Of a stretch of 64,000 bases of DNA, positions 1 to 10,584 are shown in pieces. Source of the DNA: Streptomyces sp. SID12501 (GTDB lineage: Bacteria > Actinomycetota > Actinomycetes > Streptomycetales > Streptomycetaceae); contig NZ_JAAGLU010000025.1 of the NCBI RefSeq assembly GCF_010550245.1, forward strand, positions 1 to 64,000. The letters are read 5' to 3'. Each line of letters begins with the position of its first letter. The first letter of the stretch is position 1. A program made the translations under genes and the position numbers. The notes under the pieces are model-generated. The model was not told the origin of the DNA. It was given only the letters and a program-made list of their open reading frames with translations, and did no database searches.

Positions 1-24
1 GAGCCAGGATCAAACTCTCCGTGA
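1..24 (-). rRNA. rrs: 16S ribosomal RNA, 5' end only
   Basis: The reverse complement of the first bases reads TCACGGAGAGTTTGATCC, followed by TGGCTC, which is the universal 16S 5' end (the 27F primer site). The gene runs leftward out of the window, so only about 24 bases are present. The mature 5' end is placed by analogy with other Streptomyces 16S genes. Confidence 0.95.
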
Positions 25-581
25 ATGTCAACCCGTAATCGGGTCACACCACGAGAGCGGAACAGTCAAGCGGAATAAGCCCGACCGTTCACAGCGTCCT
101 CGCTGTGTTTACTACTTCAAAGGAACCTCGTCCTCCCGAACGGGAGAGACGGGGTATCAACAAACTTGGCGTTGATTTTTGGCACGCTGTTGAGTTCTCA
201 AGGAACGGACGCTTCCTTCGTACTCACCCTCTCGGGCTTTCCTCCGGGCTTTCCCTTCGATCTTGCGTTTCCGACTCTACCAGACCGTTTCCGTATCCGA
301 TTTCCTCGGCGCTTTCCAGGTTTCCGCTTTCGCGTTTCCCTTTCCGGCGACTCCGACTTTATCAGAAGTTTTGGCCGGACTGACCGGCTGTTCATTCCTG
401 AGATTCATCGGGATGTGGTCCTCAAGAATCCAAGTCCTCGAGCAACCAGTAGATTTTTACCGCCGCCACCGAACCTGTCCGGTTCTAGGCAACTGCTCCA
501 ACCTACCTCCCCACTCGCTCCGCGTCAACGGCTCTTGTAGGGCGAAGAGGAGACTAGCAGTCCGGCAGGTGTGTCCGCACA
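25..581 (-). promoter_or_regulatory. rrn operon promoter and leader region
   Basis: This 557-base stretch holds no credible gene; its small ORFs have poor codon use. Read on the minus strand it has two good -10 boxes, TAAAGT (356-361) with a GTCAGT-like -35 near 379-384, and TAGAGT (274-279) with no clear -35. This fits the multiple promoters known upstream of Streptomyces rrn operons. Downstream lies the element TTGAGAACTCAACAGCGTGC (182-201), which I recognise from Streptomyces rrn leaders, and a CTCCCG-TT-CGGGAG hairpin near 135-148, probably part of the 16S processing stalk. The individual promoters are inferred. Confidence 0.8.
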
Positions 582-1589
582 TCAGGCAGCCGTGGGGACG
601 GCGGCGCTGCGCTCGACCGACTCAAGGTCGCCCGTCTCTCCGGCTCGGACCGCGCGACCGCCGAGGACATAGACGTACGCGAGGAAGGCCAGTTCGGCGA
701 CGACCCCGATCGTGATGCGCGCCCAGGTGGGCAGGCCCGAGGGGGTGACGAAGCCTTCTATGGCACCCGAGACGAAGAGGACCAGGGCCAGGCCGATCGC
801 CATTCCCAGGGCTGCTCGTCCTTCCTCCGCAAGTGCCGTGCGGCGGGACCGCGGGCCCGGGTCGATGACGGTCCAGCCGAGGCGCAGACCCGTACCCGCG
901 GCTACGAAGACCGCGGTCAGTTCCAGTAGGCCGTGCGGCAGGATCAGGCCGAGGAAGGTGTCGAGTCGGCCCGCCGAGGACATCAGGCCGAGGCCGATGG
1001 CCACGTTGAGCATGTTCTGGAAGAGGATCCAGATGACGAAGACGCAGAGGAAGACTCCCAGGACCAGGCACATCGCGGCGGCCTGGGCGTTGTTCGTCCA
1101 CACGTGGGCGGCGAAGGAAGCCGCGGGGTGGCTCGAGTAGTACGTCTCGTACTCGCCACCGGGGCGGGTGAGGGCGCGCAGTTCGTCGGGGGCCGCTATG
1201 GAGGACTGCACTTCGGGGTGCGTGCCTATCCACCATCCCAGGAGAACGGCCACCGCCGTGGAGATGAGCGCGGTGGGGACCCACCAGTGGCGCGCTCGGT
1301 AGACCGCCGCGGGGAAACCGTGTGTGAGGAAGCGCGTGACATCGCGCCAGGAGGCGCGGCGGGTTCCTGTCACAGCACTACGCGCGCGTGCCACGAGTTG
1401 GCTGAGCCGACCGGTCAGCTGGGGGTCCGGGGCGCTCGACTGGATCAGCGAGAGGTGAGTGGCGGTGCGCTGGTAGAGGGCCACGAGTTCGTCCACCTCG
1501 GCGCCGGTGAGGCGGCGTCGGCGGCTCAGCAGTGCGTCCAGGCGGTCCCACTCGGCGCGGTGGGCGGAGACGAAGACGTCGAGGTCCAT
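582..1589 (-). CDS. SpoIIM-family (DUF95) integral membrane protein
   Basis: A 335-residue protein with a charged N-terminal helix region (residues 1-100, rich in Arg and Asp) followed by about five hydrophobic segments, the layout of the stage II sporulation protein M / DUF95 family. The role in actinomycetes is not established; the family name comes from a Bacillus septal sporulation protein. I start at ATG 1589 (MDLDVFVSAHR) because GAGGAG lies 11 bases upstream; two more ATGs upstream (1616, 1625) are in frame but have no clear ribosome site. It is divergent from the RDD gene, a pairing common in actinomycetes. Family call good, function unknown. Confidence 0.85.
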   Translation of the reverse strand: MDLDVFVSAHRAEWDRLDALLSRRRRLTGAEVDELVALYQRTATHLSLIQSSAPDPQLTGRLSQLVARARSAVTGTRRASWRDVTRFLTHGFPAAVYRARHWWVPTALISTAVAVLLGWWIGTHPEVQSSIAAPDELRALTRPGGEYETYYSSHPAASFAAHVWTNNAQAAAMCLVLGVFLCVFVIWILFQNMLNVAIGLGLMSSAGRLDTFLGLILPHGLLELTAVFVAAGTGLRLGWTVIDPGPRSRRTALAEEGRAALGMAIGLALVLFVSGAIEGFVTPSGLPTWARITIGVVAELAFLAYVYVLGGRAVRAGETGDLESVERSAAVPTAA

Positions 1590-1719
1590 CGTTTTGCCTG
1601 CTCCTCGGCTGTTCATCGACTGCACGTCGTGGGTGTCGGTTTGTCGTACTGCGGCGCGATGCCCCTTCAGCTTGGCAGACTGGTGGTTCCAGGGGCAGGT
1701 CAGGGGAAGGACGGCAGGC

Positions 1720-2670
1720 GTGAGTGAGCTGGTTACGGGCGAGGCGGTGGCGCTGGAGTTGCGCCCCGCGAAACTGCCCAGCAGGGCGCTTGCCGTGATG
1801 CTCGACCTTGTTGTGATCGGATTGGTCTACACCATCGTCACCATCGTTCTGGTCATATCGACGGCCTCGCTGGACGAGGCGGCACAGGTCGCTCTGTCCA
1901 TCGCGGCGTTCATTCTGGTTCTGGTGGGCGCGCCGATCGCGGTCGAGACGCTCAGCCATGGCCGTTCGCTCGGCAAGATGGCGTGCGGTCTACGGGTGGT
2001 GCGGGACGACGGCGGGCCGATCCGGTTTCGGCATGCGCTGGTACGGGGTGCTGTCGGTGTGGTCGAGATTCTGATGACGTTCGGGGTGGTGGCCTGTATC
2101 GCCTCGCTCGTCTCGGCGCGGGGACGGCGGCTCGGTGATGTCGTCGCGGGCACGCTCGTCGTACGGGAGCGAGTGCCCGTCGGTCGGACCGCGTTCGTTC
2201 CTCCTCCGCCGCCCTGGTTGTCCGGACGGTTCGCGGAGCTCGATCTGTCGGGCGTGCCCGACGGGTTGTGGCTGGCCGTACGTCAGTATCTGACGCGCAT
2301 GCGGCAACTGGATCCGCAGGTGGGCTCGGCCATGGCCGAGCGGCTCGCCGCCGATGTGGCGGCGCGTACGGGGACTCCCGCGCCGCGGGATGTTCCTCCG
2401 GCCGCCTATCTGGCGGCCGTGGTGCAGGAGCGGCAGGTCCGGGAGGCTCGGCGGGCGTTCGGGAGGGGGGCTGCGATCAGTGGACCCGGGGTGCCTGGAT
2501 CTTTCGGGGCTCCGGCGCCGCAACCGCCTGCTGCGGTCACCTATCCACCCGCTGGGGGTCCCTATCCTGCGGTCGTCCAAGCCGCCGCGCCCGTCCCGGT
2601 TGTCGAAGCCGCGCCGCAGCACCAGGCCGGTGATCGCCGCTCTTCTGGTGGGTTCGCGCCGCCCGCCTAG
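1720..2670 (+). CDS. RDD family membrane protein
   Basis: A 316-residue protein. The RDD domain covers residues ~15-130: SRALAVMLDLVVIG (start of helix 1, with the family's Arg and Asp), a second helix, then GRSLGKMACGLRVVRDDG and a third segment ending RRLGDVVAGTLVV. The C-terminal half is soluble and becomes Pro/Ala/Gln-rich after residue ~245. RDD proteins are small transport-like membrane proteins of unclear substrate. GTG 1720 is chosen because GGGAAGG lies about 10 bases upstream and the protein then begins with a normal soluble leader (SELVTGEAV). Its stop overlaps the end of the convergent next gene by 4 bases. Confidence 0.88.
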   Translation: MSELVTGEAVALELRPAKLPSRALAVMLDLVVIGLVYTIVTIVLVISTASLDEAAQVALSIAAFILVLVGAPIAVETLSHGRSLGKMACGLRVVRDDGGPIRFRHALVRGAVGVVEILMTFGVVACIASLVSARGRRLGDVVAGTLVVRERVPVGRTAFVPPPPPWLSGRFAELDLSGVPDGLWLAVRQYLTRMRQLDPQVGSAMAERLAADVAARTGTPAPRDVPPAAYLAAVVQERQVREARRAFGRGAAISGPGVPGSFGAPAPQPPAAVTYPPAGGPYPAVVQAAAPVPVVEAAPQHQAGDRRSSGGFAPPA

Positions 2671-3284
2671 TCGGCGAACGTCGACGGCGGGGACTCGAGG
2701 TGTTCCAGCTCGATGCCGGGTGCGGCGAGGACCACGTCGCCGGCGATGTGTACGGCATGCTGTTCGCCTGTGTCCAGGGCTGTGACCTGGTATTCGTCCA
2801 CTGTCAGGGGGGCGTTGTCAGTGGCGTGTGCTTCTCTTTTCACCAAGGCCCAGGACTGGTCCACGGTGCGGGGGGCGAGGACCGGGTCGGTGAGGGCGAC
2901 GAGGCGTACGCGGGTTGCGGCAGCGGAGGGGGTGAGGCGCAGGAGGCGGGCGGTGGCGACCAGGAACGCGGGGGATGTGCCGGTGAAGGCATGGGCTCGG
3001 ACGTTGCCTTCAGCGGCGTGAGTGCCGGTGGGGTCGGTGCGTACCCAGGTGACGCCGTCGAGTGCGGCACCGCGGACCTGCCAGCTCGCCGCGTGGAGTT
3101 CGAGGCGGATCGGACGGCCCAGGTCGTCGATGGTGAGGTCGACGGAACCGCTGTGGTCGCCCGAGGGGGTGGTCAGTTGGGAGACATAGCGCCAGCCGGA
3201 GGGGCCGGGGGCGCAGTGGAAGTGTTCTTCTGCGAGAGGGGTGTGATCGTGCGGATCGTGGAGCGAATAACGGCCGCGGGGCAT
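2667..3284 (-). CDS. conserved hypothetical protein
   Basis: A 205-residue soluble protein without signal peptide or membrane segment. I do not recognise a domain. It is rich in beta-type alternating sequence (WRYVSQLTTPSGDHSGSVDL, RPIRLELHAASWQVRG), suggesting a beta-barrel or lipocalin-like fold. The start is supported by AGGA 6-9 bases upstream of ATG. Codon use is typical for Streptomyces, so the gene is real. It lies downstream of ahcY on the same strand but is separated from it by a strong hairpin, so it is probably transcribed alone. Confidence 0.7.
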   Translation of the reverse strand: MPRGRYSLHDPHDHTPLAEEHFHCAPGPSGWRYVSQLTTPSGDHSGSVDLTIDDLGRPIRLELHAASWQVRGAALDGVTWVRTDPTGTHAAEGNVRAHAFTGTSPAFLVATARLLRLTPSAAATRVRLVALTDPVLAPRTVDQSWALVKREAHATDNAPLTVDEYQVTALDTGEQHAVHIAGDVVLAAPGIELEHLESPPSTFAD

Positions 3285-3351
3285 GGGTGTCCTGGGTTTT
3301 TCGGACTGTCACTGTCGCTTGGGCTTTCGAGCCGCTGAGCCTCGGTAAAGG

Positions 3352-3386
3352 GGCAGGCCCCCGGCACGGGGGTGCGGGGGCCTGCC
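3352..3386 (-). terminator. hairpin terminator after ahcY
   Basis: An 11-bp arm pair GGCAGGCCCCC / GGGGGCCTGCC, then a bulged G, GCAC/GTGC and a GGGG loop. It lies 67 bases past the ahcY stop. There is no T tract, as often in Streptomyces. Confidence 0.65.
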
Positions 3387-3452
3387 TCGGAGGACCTGCT
3401 GGTGGTGAGCGCGTCAGTGCACGGACGTGCTCACCACTGGCTGGGTGCCGAC

Positions 3453-4910
<1,458 letters not shown>

Positions 4911-5182
4911 TACGGGCTGCTCCTGAAGGTTGGGGCGAGGTGGATACGGCTGGTCTGCGCGGCGGCGGACACAGGGGTGCCCGAAGAGGGCACGGGCATG
5001 CCCCATGTACGCGCAGCACAGTCCGTCGGAGGCCCTCTCTCCCTCGGCCGGTCCGCAGTGGGACCGCCCGACCGCCATCAGCAGCGACGTCTGGCTCCGT
5101 CCCAAGCTACACCTGTCGGCCCGGCCGCCCCCAGCCCGCCTACGGACACATCAGGACAGACCAATACCGAGTGGAAGGGAAC

Positions 5183-6160
5183 TCAGTGGGCGGCGGGCTG
5201 GGCCGGGCCGCCCGGGGTGGCCTCGCGGTCGGGGCCCTTGGTGGCGTCCTTCTCGCTGTAGATGTCCGGTTCCAGGTAGATGACGCGGGCGATCGGGACG
5301 GCGGCGCGGATACGGGACTCGGCGGCGTTGATCGCGGTGGCCACCTCGGCGGCGGTGTCGTCGTGCTGGACGGCGATCTTGGCGGCGACCAGGAGTTCCT
5401 CGGGGCCGAGGTGGAGCGTGCGCATGTGGATGATGCCGGTGACGGTGTCGCCGTCGACGATCGCCTTCTCGATCTGCACGACCGCTTCCGGGCCCGCGGC
5501 CTCGCCCAACAGCAGGGACTTGGTCTCGACGGCCAGTACCAGGGCGATCAGGATGAGCAGGATGCCGATGCAGAGGGTGCCGATGCCGTCCCAGACGCCG
5601 TCGCCGGTGGCGAGGGCGAGGCCGACGCCGCCGAGGGCCAGGACCAGGCCGACGAGCGCGCCGAGGTCCTCCAGGAGGACGACGGGCAGTTCGGGGGCCT
5701 TGGCATGGCGGACGAAGTCCTTCCAGGACTCGTTGCCGCGCAGCGGGTTGGACTCCTTGATGGCCGTACGGAAGGAGAAGCCCTCGGCGATGATCGCGAA
5801 GACGAGGACGCCCACCGGCCAGTACCAGTGCTCGATCTCGTGCGGGTGCTTGATCTTCTCGAAGCCCTCGTAGATCGCGAACATGCCGCCGACGGAGAAG
5901 AGCACGATGGAGACGAGGAAGGCGTAGATGTACCGCTCGCGGCCGTAGCCGAAGGGGTGTTGCGGGGTCGCCTCGCGCTGGGCCTTCTTGCCGCCGAGGA
6001 GGAGCAGGCCCTGGTTGCCGGAGTCGGCGAGCGAGTGCACGGACTCCGCGAGCATCGACGACGAACCGCTGAAGAGGAACGCCACGAACTTCGCTGCCGC
6101 GATCGCGAGGTTGGCGCCGAGTGCCGCCACGATCGCCCTGGTGCCGCCTGACGCGCTCAT
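5183..6160 (-). CDS. cation diffusion facilitator family transporter
   Basis: A 325-residue membrane protein of the CDF family, proton-driven exporters of Zn2+, Co2+, Fe2+ or Mn2+. It has about six hydrophobic segments; segment 2 carries the expected metal site SVHSLADSGNQ (Ser-His-x3-Asp-x3-Asn replaces the usual HxxxD arrangement), and segment 5 has VLLEDLGALVG with the partnering acidic pair. A cytoplasmic C-terminal domain (residues ~215-310) follows. ATG 6160 (MSASGGTRAIV) is preferred, with AAGGGA about 12 bases upstream; two further in-frame ATGs lie upstream. It sits between manA and ahcY with 170 bp before manA's end. Substrate cannot be told. Confidence 0.9.
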   Translation of the reverse strand: MSASGGTRAIVAALGANLAIAAAKFVAFLFSGSSSMLAESVHSLADSGNQGLLLLGGKKAQREATPQHPFGYGRERYIYAFLVSIVLFSVGGMFAIYEGFEKIKHPHEIEHWYWPVGVLVFAIIAEGFSFRTAIKESNPLRGNESWKDFVRHAKAPELPVVLLEDLGALVGLVLALGGVGLALATGDGVWDGIGTLCIGILLILIALVLAVETKSLLLGEAAGPEAVVQIEKAIVDGDTVTGIIHMRTLHLGPEELLVAAKIAVQHDDTAAEVATAINAAESRIRAAVPIARVIYLEPDIYSEKDATKGPDREATPGGPAQPAAH

Positions 6161-6330
6161 GTGTTCGCGTTGTCCCTTCGTACGTTCGCTGTCCCGGGCT
6201 TTGCCCGCCCTTTGCCGGTGGGTCATTGTTGCAGCCCCCTCCGGCAACGGCCCGCCAGGCTGTCACACGGACCCCGGCAACCAGTGCCCGGGATGTACTC
6301 GAACAGTCTCCGGCGGTCCTCGGAGATGTG

Positions 6331-7482
6331 TCAGACGACGACTGTCGCCCGGAACACCGTGCCGGGGCCGGACACCTCGGCTTTTTCGTTCGCGGGTACG
6401 AAGACCGACTGGCCGGGGGCGAGTTCGATGTCTCCGGTACGGATCGAGCCTGCCGTGCAGAGCAGGATCTGCGGGGTCGGGAGGGTGAGGTCGCGGGCGG
6501 GTGTCCCCTCCGGGAGGACGTACCGGGAGAGGCGGAACTCGTCGATGGGGGTGTCGTAGACCTCCTCGCCGTCGGCGGCGGCCTCCGGGCGCAGTACGCC
6601 GGGGCCGGTCGCCTCGAAGCGGACGACACGCAGGAGTTCGGGGACGTCGACGTGCTTGGGGGTCAGGCCGCAGCGCAGGACGTTGTCCGAGTTGGCCATG
6701 ATCTCGACGCCGAGGCCGTTGAGGTAGGCGTGCGGGATGCCGGCGCCGAGGAACAGGGCCTCGCCGGGCTGGAGTCGGACGCGGTTGAGGAGCATGGCCG
6801 CGATGACGCCCGGGTCGCCGGGGTAGTGCTGGGCGATGTCCGCGTAGGGGGCGTAGTCGCCGCCGAGGCGGGCGCAGGCGGTCGCGGTCTCGGTGACCGT
6901 GCGGGCCATGTCCTCGCGGTCCGCGCTGAGTACGGCCGTCAGGACTTCGCGCAGCGCCGCCTCCTCGGGGTGGGCGCGCAGCAGGTCGACGTACGGCTTG
7001 AGGGAGTCGACCTCCAGGCCCGCGAGGAGGTCGGCGGTCTGCGAGGGGTCGCGGAAGCCGCACAGGCCGTCGAACTCGGTGAGGGCGCAGATCAGTTCGG
7101 GCTTGTGGTTGGCGTCCTTGTAGTTGCGGTGCCCGGCGTCCACCGGGATCCCGCGGTTCTCCTCGTCCGCGTAACCCTCCTTCGCCTGGGCGAGGTTGGG
7201 GTGCACCTGGAGGGAGAGGGGGGCGCCGGCCGCGAGGATCTTGAGGAGGAAGGGCAGCCGGGGGCCGAATTTGACGACGGCCGCCGCGCCGAGTTCGCCC
7301 TGCGGGTCGGCGTCGATGACCTCGACAAGCGTGCCGCGTCCGGTGCGCGAGGGGGCGCCGGGGTGGGCGCCCATCCACATCTCCGCCTGCGGTTCCCCGG
7401 TCGGCTCGGTGCCGAGGAGCGCCGCGATGGCGGTGGTGGAACCCCAGGCGTAGGGGCGGATGGTGTTGTCGAGGCGGTCCAT
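6331..7482 (-). CDS. manA: mannose-6-phosphate isomerase, class I
   Basis: A 383-residue type I phosphomannose isomerase interconverting fructose-6-phosphate and mannose-6-phosphate, the entry to GDP-mannose. Motifs: N-terminal IRPYAWGSTTAI, the substrate loop PFLLKILAAGAPLSLQVHPN with the zinc-binding Gln-Val-His, YKDANHKPELICALTEFDGLCG (the His and Glu zinc ligands), and GEALFLGAGIPHAYLNGLGVEIMANSDNVLRCGLTPKHVDV. The start at ATG 7482 has only a weak purine-rich site (AGAAAGA). It is downstream of the SIS gene and manB on the same strand, forming a mannose-metabolism group. Confidence 0.97.
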   Translation of the reverse strand: MDRLDNTIRPYAWGSTTAIAALLGTEPTGEPQAEMWMGAHPGAPSRTGRGTLVEVIDADPQGELGAAAVVKFGPRLPFLLKILAAGAPLSLQVHPNLAQAKEGYADEENRGIPVDAGHRNYKDANHKPELICALTEFDGLCGFRDPSQTADLLAGLEVDSLKPYVDLLRAHPEEAALREVLTAVLSADREDMARTVTETATACARLGGDYAPYADIAQHYPGDPGVIAAMLLNRVRLQPGEALFLGAGIPHAYLNGLGVEIMANSDNVLRCGLTPKHVDVPELLRVVRFEATGPGVLRPEAAADGEEVYDTPIDEFRLSRYVLPEGTPARDLTLPTPQILLCTAGSIRTGDIELAPGQSVFVPANEKAEVSGPGTVFRATVVV

Positions 7483-7579
7483 ACCGGTCTTTCTGCGTGC
7501 AGGTCGAAGGAGGGGGCGAGGTGAGGCGAGTGAGACGGTTCGGGGGCTGTGGGCCTTACGCGGTTCTTCGCTCGTCGGG

Positions 7580-8719
7580 TCAGGTTCCGGCAGTCAGCGC
7601 CATGTACACCGCGGCGAAGTCCGTGGTGGCGATCAGTTCCGCCAGGGTCTCCAGTTCGGCGCCGTCCTCCGGTTCGAGCTCGCTGATCGCCGTGTCGTGG
7701 CCGAGGGCGAGTTCGCGGGCGGCGGGGGCGGCGGTGAGACCGCCGGTCGGGCGGTCTCGGAGCAGGACCACGCGCGCGTGCAGGGCGGGTGCCTCGCTCA
7801 CCCGGTCGCGGAAGAAGTCGTCGGGGTCGGCGCCCGCGGCGAGCCGGCTCGCGAGCAGGGAGCCGTGCGCGGCGAGCGCCTCGGGGAGTTCGGCGGCGAG
7901 CGCGGGGCGGCCGGCGAGTTCGGCGAGGGCGGCGGCGAACCGGCGGCCCACGGGCCCGGCCGACGTGCCCTCCGTCCAGACCACCGGGAGCTTGTCCGTG
8001 AGTTCGACGGCGAGGGTCTTGGCCGGATTGCTGTACGTCGCGACAGCCGGGCCGCATCGTTCGGCGATGTGGTCGAGGCGGTCGGCGACCTTCTCGAGCG
8101 CGTCCGGCGGGGCGGTGAGCAGGCCGGTGCCGTCGAGCAGGACGAGCAGCGGGATGAGCAGCGCCCACAGGATCCCGGGGGCGGACGCGGCGAGCTGCTG
8201 GTCCGCCTCCTCCTGTTCGTTCGGGGCAGTCGCCATGCGTACGAACAGACCATGGGCCGCGCCCTGCACCGTCTCGGCGATCGGGGTGTCGGCGGGGGCG
8301 ACGGCGACGACCGTACAGCCGCGGCGGTAGGCCTGCTCGGCGAGCAGTGACAGGCCGGGTTCGGTGCCGTCGGGGGTGGCGATCAGGAGCAGATCCACGG
8401 AACCGGCCCAGCCCGGCAGCTCCCAGCGCAGGGCGCCTGCCGCGGGGGCGACGCCCGTGGGGACCAGGCGGATGACGGGGCTGGTCGCGCCGGCGAGGGT
8501 GCCGAGGAGGTCGGCGACGCAGTTCGCGGCGGCGCCGGGGCCCGCGATCAGGACGGCGCGGGGGCGGCCGTCCGGTTTCAGGTCGTTGATGCCCGCCTCC
8601 GCCGCGTGGCGGGCGGCGGTTCGGACGCGGGCGCCCGCTTCCGCCGCGCCGCGCAGGAGGCCGCGGCGGTCTGCGTCCGCCAACGCCTCGGGGGCGTCGA
8701 GCAGCGATTCGTCGAGCAT
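7580..8719 (-). CDS. SIS-domain protein, probable phosphosugar isomerase
   Basis: A 379-residue protein with a sugar-isomerase (SIS) fold: AVLIAGPGAAANCVADLLGTL near residue 55, then SVDLLLIATPDGTEPGLSLLAEQAYRRG and TVVAVAPADTPIAETVQG. The second half resembles the C-terminal domain of bifunctional phosphoglucose/phosphomannose isomerases. Actinobacteria keep such a gene between manA and manB, so it is probably a partner in hexose-phosphate interconversion, but the reaction is not proven. ATG 8719 is chosen because GGAGG lies 8 bases upstream; the GTG nine bases earlier overlaps that site. Confidence 0.82.
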   Translation of the reverse strand: MLDESLLDAPEALADADRRGLLRGAAEAGARVRTAARHAAEAGINDLKPDGRPRAVLIAGPGAAANCVADLLGTLAGATSPVIRLVPTGVAPAAGALRWELPGWAGSVDLLLIATPDGTEPGLSLLAEQAYRRGCTVVAVAPADTPIAETVQGAAHGLFVRMATAPNEQEEADQQLAASAPGILWALLIPLLVLLDGTGLLTAPPDALEKVADRLDHIAERCGPAVATYSNPAKTLAVELTDKLPVVWTEGTSAGPVGRRFAAALAELAGRPALAAELPEALAAHGSLLASRLAAGADPDDFFRDRVSEAPALHARVVLLRDRPTGGLTAAPAARELALGHDTAISELEPEDGAELETLAELIATTDFAAVYMALTAGT

Positions 8720-8747
8720 GGGTGGCACCTCCGATCGCCGGGGCGGG

Positions 8748-8918
8748 TTACGCGGGGCGGCGGGCCTCGTCGACGAGCAGTACGGGGATTCCGTCCCGGA
8801 CGGGGTACGCCAGGCCGCAGTCCTGACCGGTGCAGATCAGCTCGGTCTCCTGCTCCTTGAGGGGAGCATGGCAGGCCGGGCAGGCGAGGATCTCCAGGAG
8901 GCCGGCTTCGAGCGGCAT
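8748..8918 (-). CDS. Trm112-family zinc-binding small protein
   Basis: A 56-residue protein, MPLEAGLLEILACPACHAPL at the start, then a second Cys-containing half (ELICTGQDCGLAYPVRDGIPVLL). The CPxC...C..C pattern and the PVRDGIPVLL signature identify the Trm112/YcaR family, small zinc proteins that in other organisms activate methyltransferases. A good site (GAAGGGA, 8 bases from ATG) precedes it. It is 28 bp upstream of the SIS gene and probably cotranscribed with manB. Confidence 0.92.
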   Translation of the reverse strand: MPLEAGLLEILACPACHAPLKEQETELICTGQDCGLAYPVRDGIPVLLVDEARRPA

Positions 8919-9085
8919 GTGGTGTCCCTTCGGGGGTGCGCGGATGTGGCCTGGTCAGGGTACCGCCGTGGGGGACGGGGTGTCGGGCGTGGAGCGGGTG
9001 AGGGTCGGGCCGGGAGGGACCGCGGCGGAGCCGCTGAACGGATGCGGCGCCCCCGGACGCGCTGAAAGGTGCTGGAAGGTATCCG

Positions 9086-10453
9086 TCAGCCTCGGATGAG
9101 GCCCAGTACCTCGTCCCGGACCTTTGCCATCGTCGCCTCGTCGCGCGCCTCCGTGTTCAGGCGCAGCAGGGGTTCCGTGTTGGACGGGCGGACGTTGAAC
9201 CACCAGTCCGTCGCGGTGACCGTCAGTCCGTCCAACTCGTCCAGCTCGACGCCCTCCTGACCTTCGTACGCCGTCTTGATGGCGGCCAGGCGGCCTGTCT
9301 GGTCGTCCACCGTGGAGTTGATCTCGCCGGAGCCGGTGTACCGGTCGTACTGGGCGACGAGGGCCGACAGAGGGCCGTCCTGGCCGCCGAGCGCGGCGAG
9401 GACGTGCAGGGCGGCCAGCATGCCGGTGTCCGCGTTCCAGAAGTCCTTGAAGTAGTAGTGCGCGGAGTGCTCGCCGCCGAAGATCGCACCCGTGCGCGCC
9501 ATCTCGGCCTTGATGAAGGAGTGGCCCACGCGCGTGCGTACCGGTGTGCCGCCCTGTTCGCGGACGACCTCCGGGACCGACCAGGAGGTGATCAGGTTGT
9601 GGATGACCGTGCCGGAACCGCCGTTGCGGGCCAGCTCGCGGGAGGCCACCAGGGCCGTGATCACCGACGGCGAGACCGGGTCGCCGTGTTCGTCGACCAC
9701 GAAACAGCGGTCCGCGTCACCGTCGAAGGCGATGCCGAGGTCTGCGTTCTCCTCGCGGGCACGCTTCTGCAGGTCCACGAGGTTGGCCGGGTCGAGCGGG
9801 TTGGCCTCGTGGTTCGGGAACGTGCCGTCCAGCTCGAAGTACATGGGGACGAGGGTGAGGGGCAGGCCGGCGAAGACCGTCGGGACCGTGTGGCCGCCCA
9901 TGCCGTTGCCCGCGTCGACGACGACCTTCAGGGGGCGGATGGAGGTCAGGTCGACGAGCGAGCGGAGGTGTGCCGCGTAGTCCTCCAACGTGTCCCGCCG
10001 CGTGATCGTTCCCGGTGTTACGGCCTCCGGCTCCGGTGCGCCCGAGTCCAGCCAGGACTCCACGAGTTCACGGATGTCGGCGAGGCCCGTGTCCTGGCCG
10101 ACCGGTGCGGCGCCCGCCCGGCACATCTTGATGCCGTTGTACCGGGCCGGGTTGTGCGAGGCGGTGAACATGGCGCCGGGCAGGCCGAAAGCGCCCGACG
10201 CGTAGTAGAGCTGGTCCGTGGAGCACAGTCCGATCTCGGTCACGTCGACGCCGTGTGCCGCCGCCCCGCGCGCGAAGGCCCGCGACAGGCCGGGCGACGA
10301 GGGCCGCATGTCGTGCCCGACCACGATCGCGTCCGCCCCGGTCACCTGGATGAAGGCGGCGCCGAACAGTTCCGCCAGCGGCTCGTCCCACTGGTCCGGG
10401 ACCACACCACGTACGTCGTACGCCTTCACGAGCTGCGACAGATCTGCAGACAT
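9086..10453 (-). CDS. manB: phosphomannomutase/phosphoglucomutase
   Basis: A 455-residue alpha-D-phosphohexomutase converting mannose-6-phosphate to mannose-1-phosphate. Four-domain family motifs are all visible: KAYDVRGVVPDQWDE (start), the phosphoserine loop MFTASHNPARYNGIKMC with the active Ser, the magnesium loop IAFDGDADRCFVVDE, the sugar loop FGGEHSAHYYFKDFWNADTG, and the phosphate-binding VRPSNTEPLLRLNTEA near the C-terminus. ATG 10453 (MSADLSQLV) begins the conserved domain with GAAGGGT upstream; the ORF extends far upstream but that part is not conserved. It feeds manC at 22230. Confidence 0.97.
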   Translation of the reverse strand: MSADLSQLVKAYDVRGVVPDQWDEPLAELFGAAFIQVTGADAIVVGHDMRPSSPGLSRAFARGAAAHGVDVTEIGLCSTDQLYYASGAFGLPGAMFTASHNPARYNGIKMCRAGAAPVGQDTGLADIRELVESWLDSGAPEPEAVTPGTITRRDTLEDYAAHLRSLVDLTSIRPLKVVVDAGNGMGGHTVPTVFAGLPLTLVPMYFELDGTFPNHEANPLDPANLVDLQKRAREENADLGIAFDGDADRCFVVDEHGDPVSPSVITALVASRELARNGGSGTVIHNLITSWSVPEVVREQGGTPVRTRVGHSFIKAEMARTGAIFGGEHSAHYYFKDFWNADTGMLAALHVLAALGGQDGPLSALVAQYDRYTGSGEINSTVDDQTGRLAAIKTAYEGQEGVELDELDGLTVTATDWWFNVRPSNTEPLLRLNTEARDEATMAKVRDEVLGLIRG

Positions 10454-10584
10454 GGCCAACCCTTCGGAAAGTCCCATCGGTCGCCCCAAACTACCCGCCC
10501 TGACTGACACATCCCTGTGGCAGGAGGTGGCGGCGAGGGCTTGGACGCGCGGATGGGGAGGAGGCCGAAAACGGCTCCAGTGGC

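Noticed and set aside
4911..5182. Possible SAH riboswitch upstream of ahcY
   Set aside because: I read the minus strand of the leader and found only a small GTGCCC-TCTTC-GGGCAC hairpin; the conserved SAH-aptamer core bases were not recognisable.
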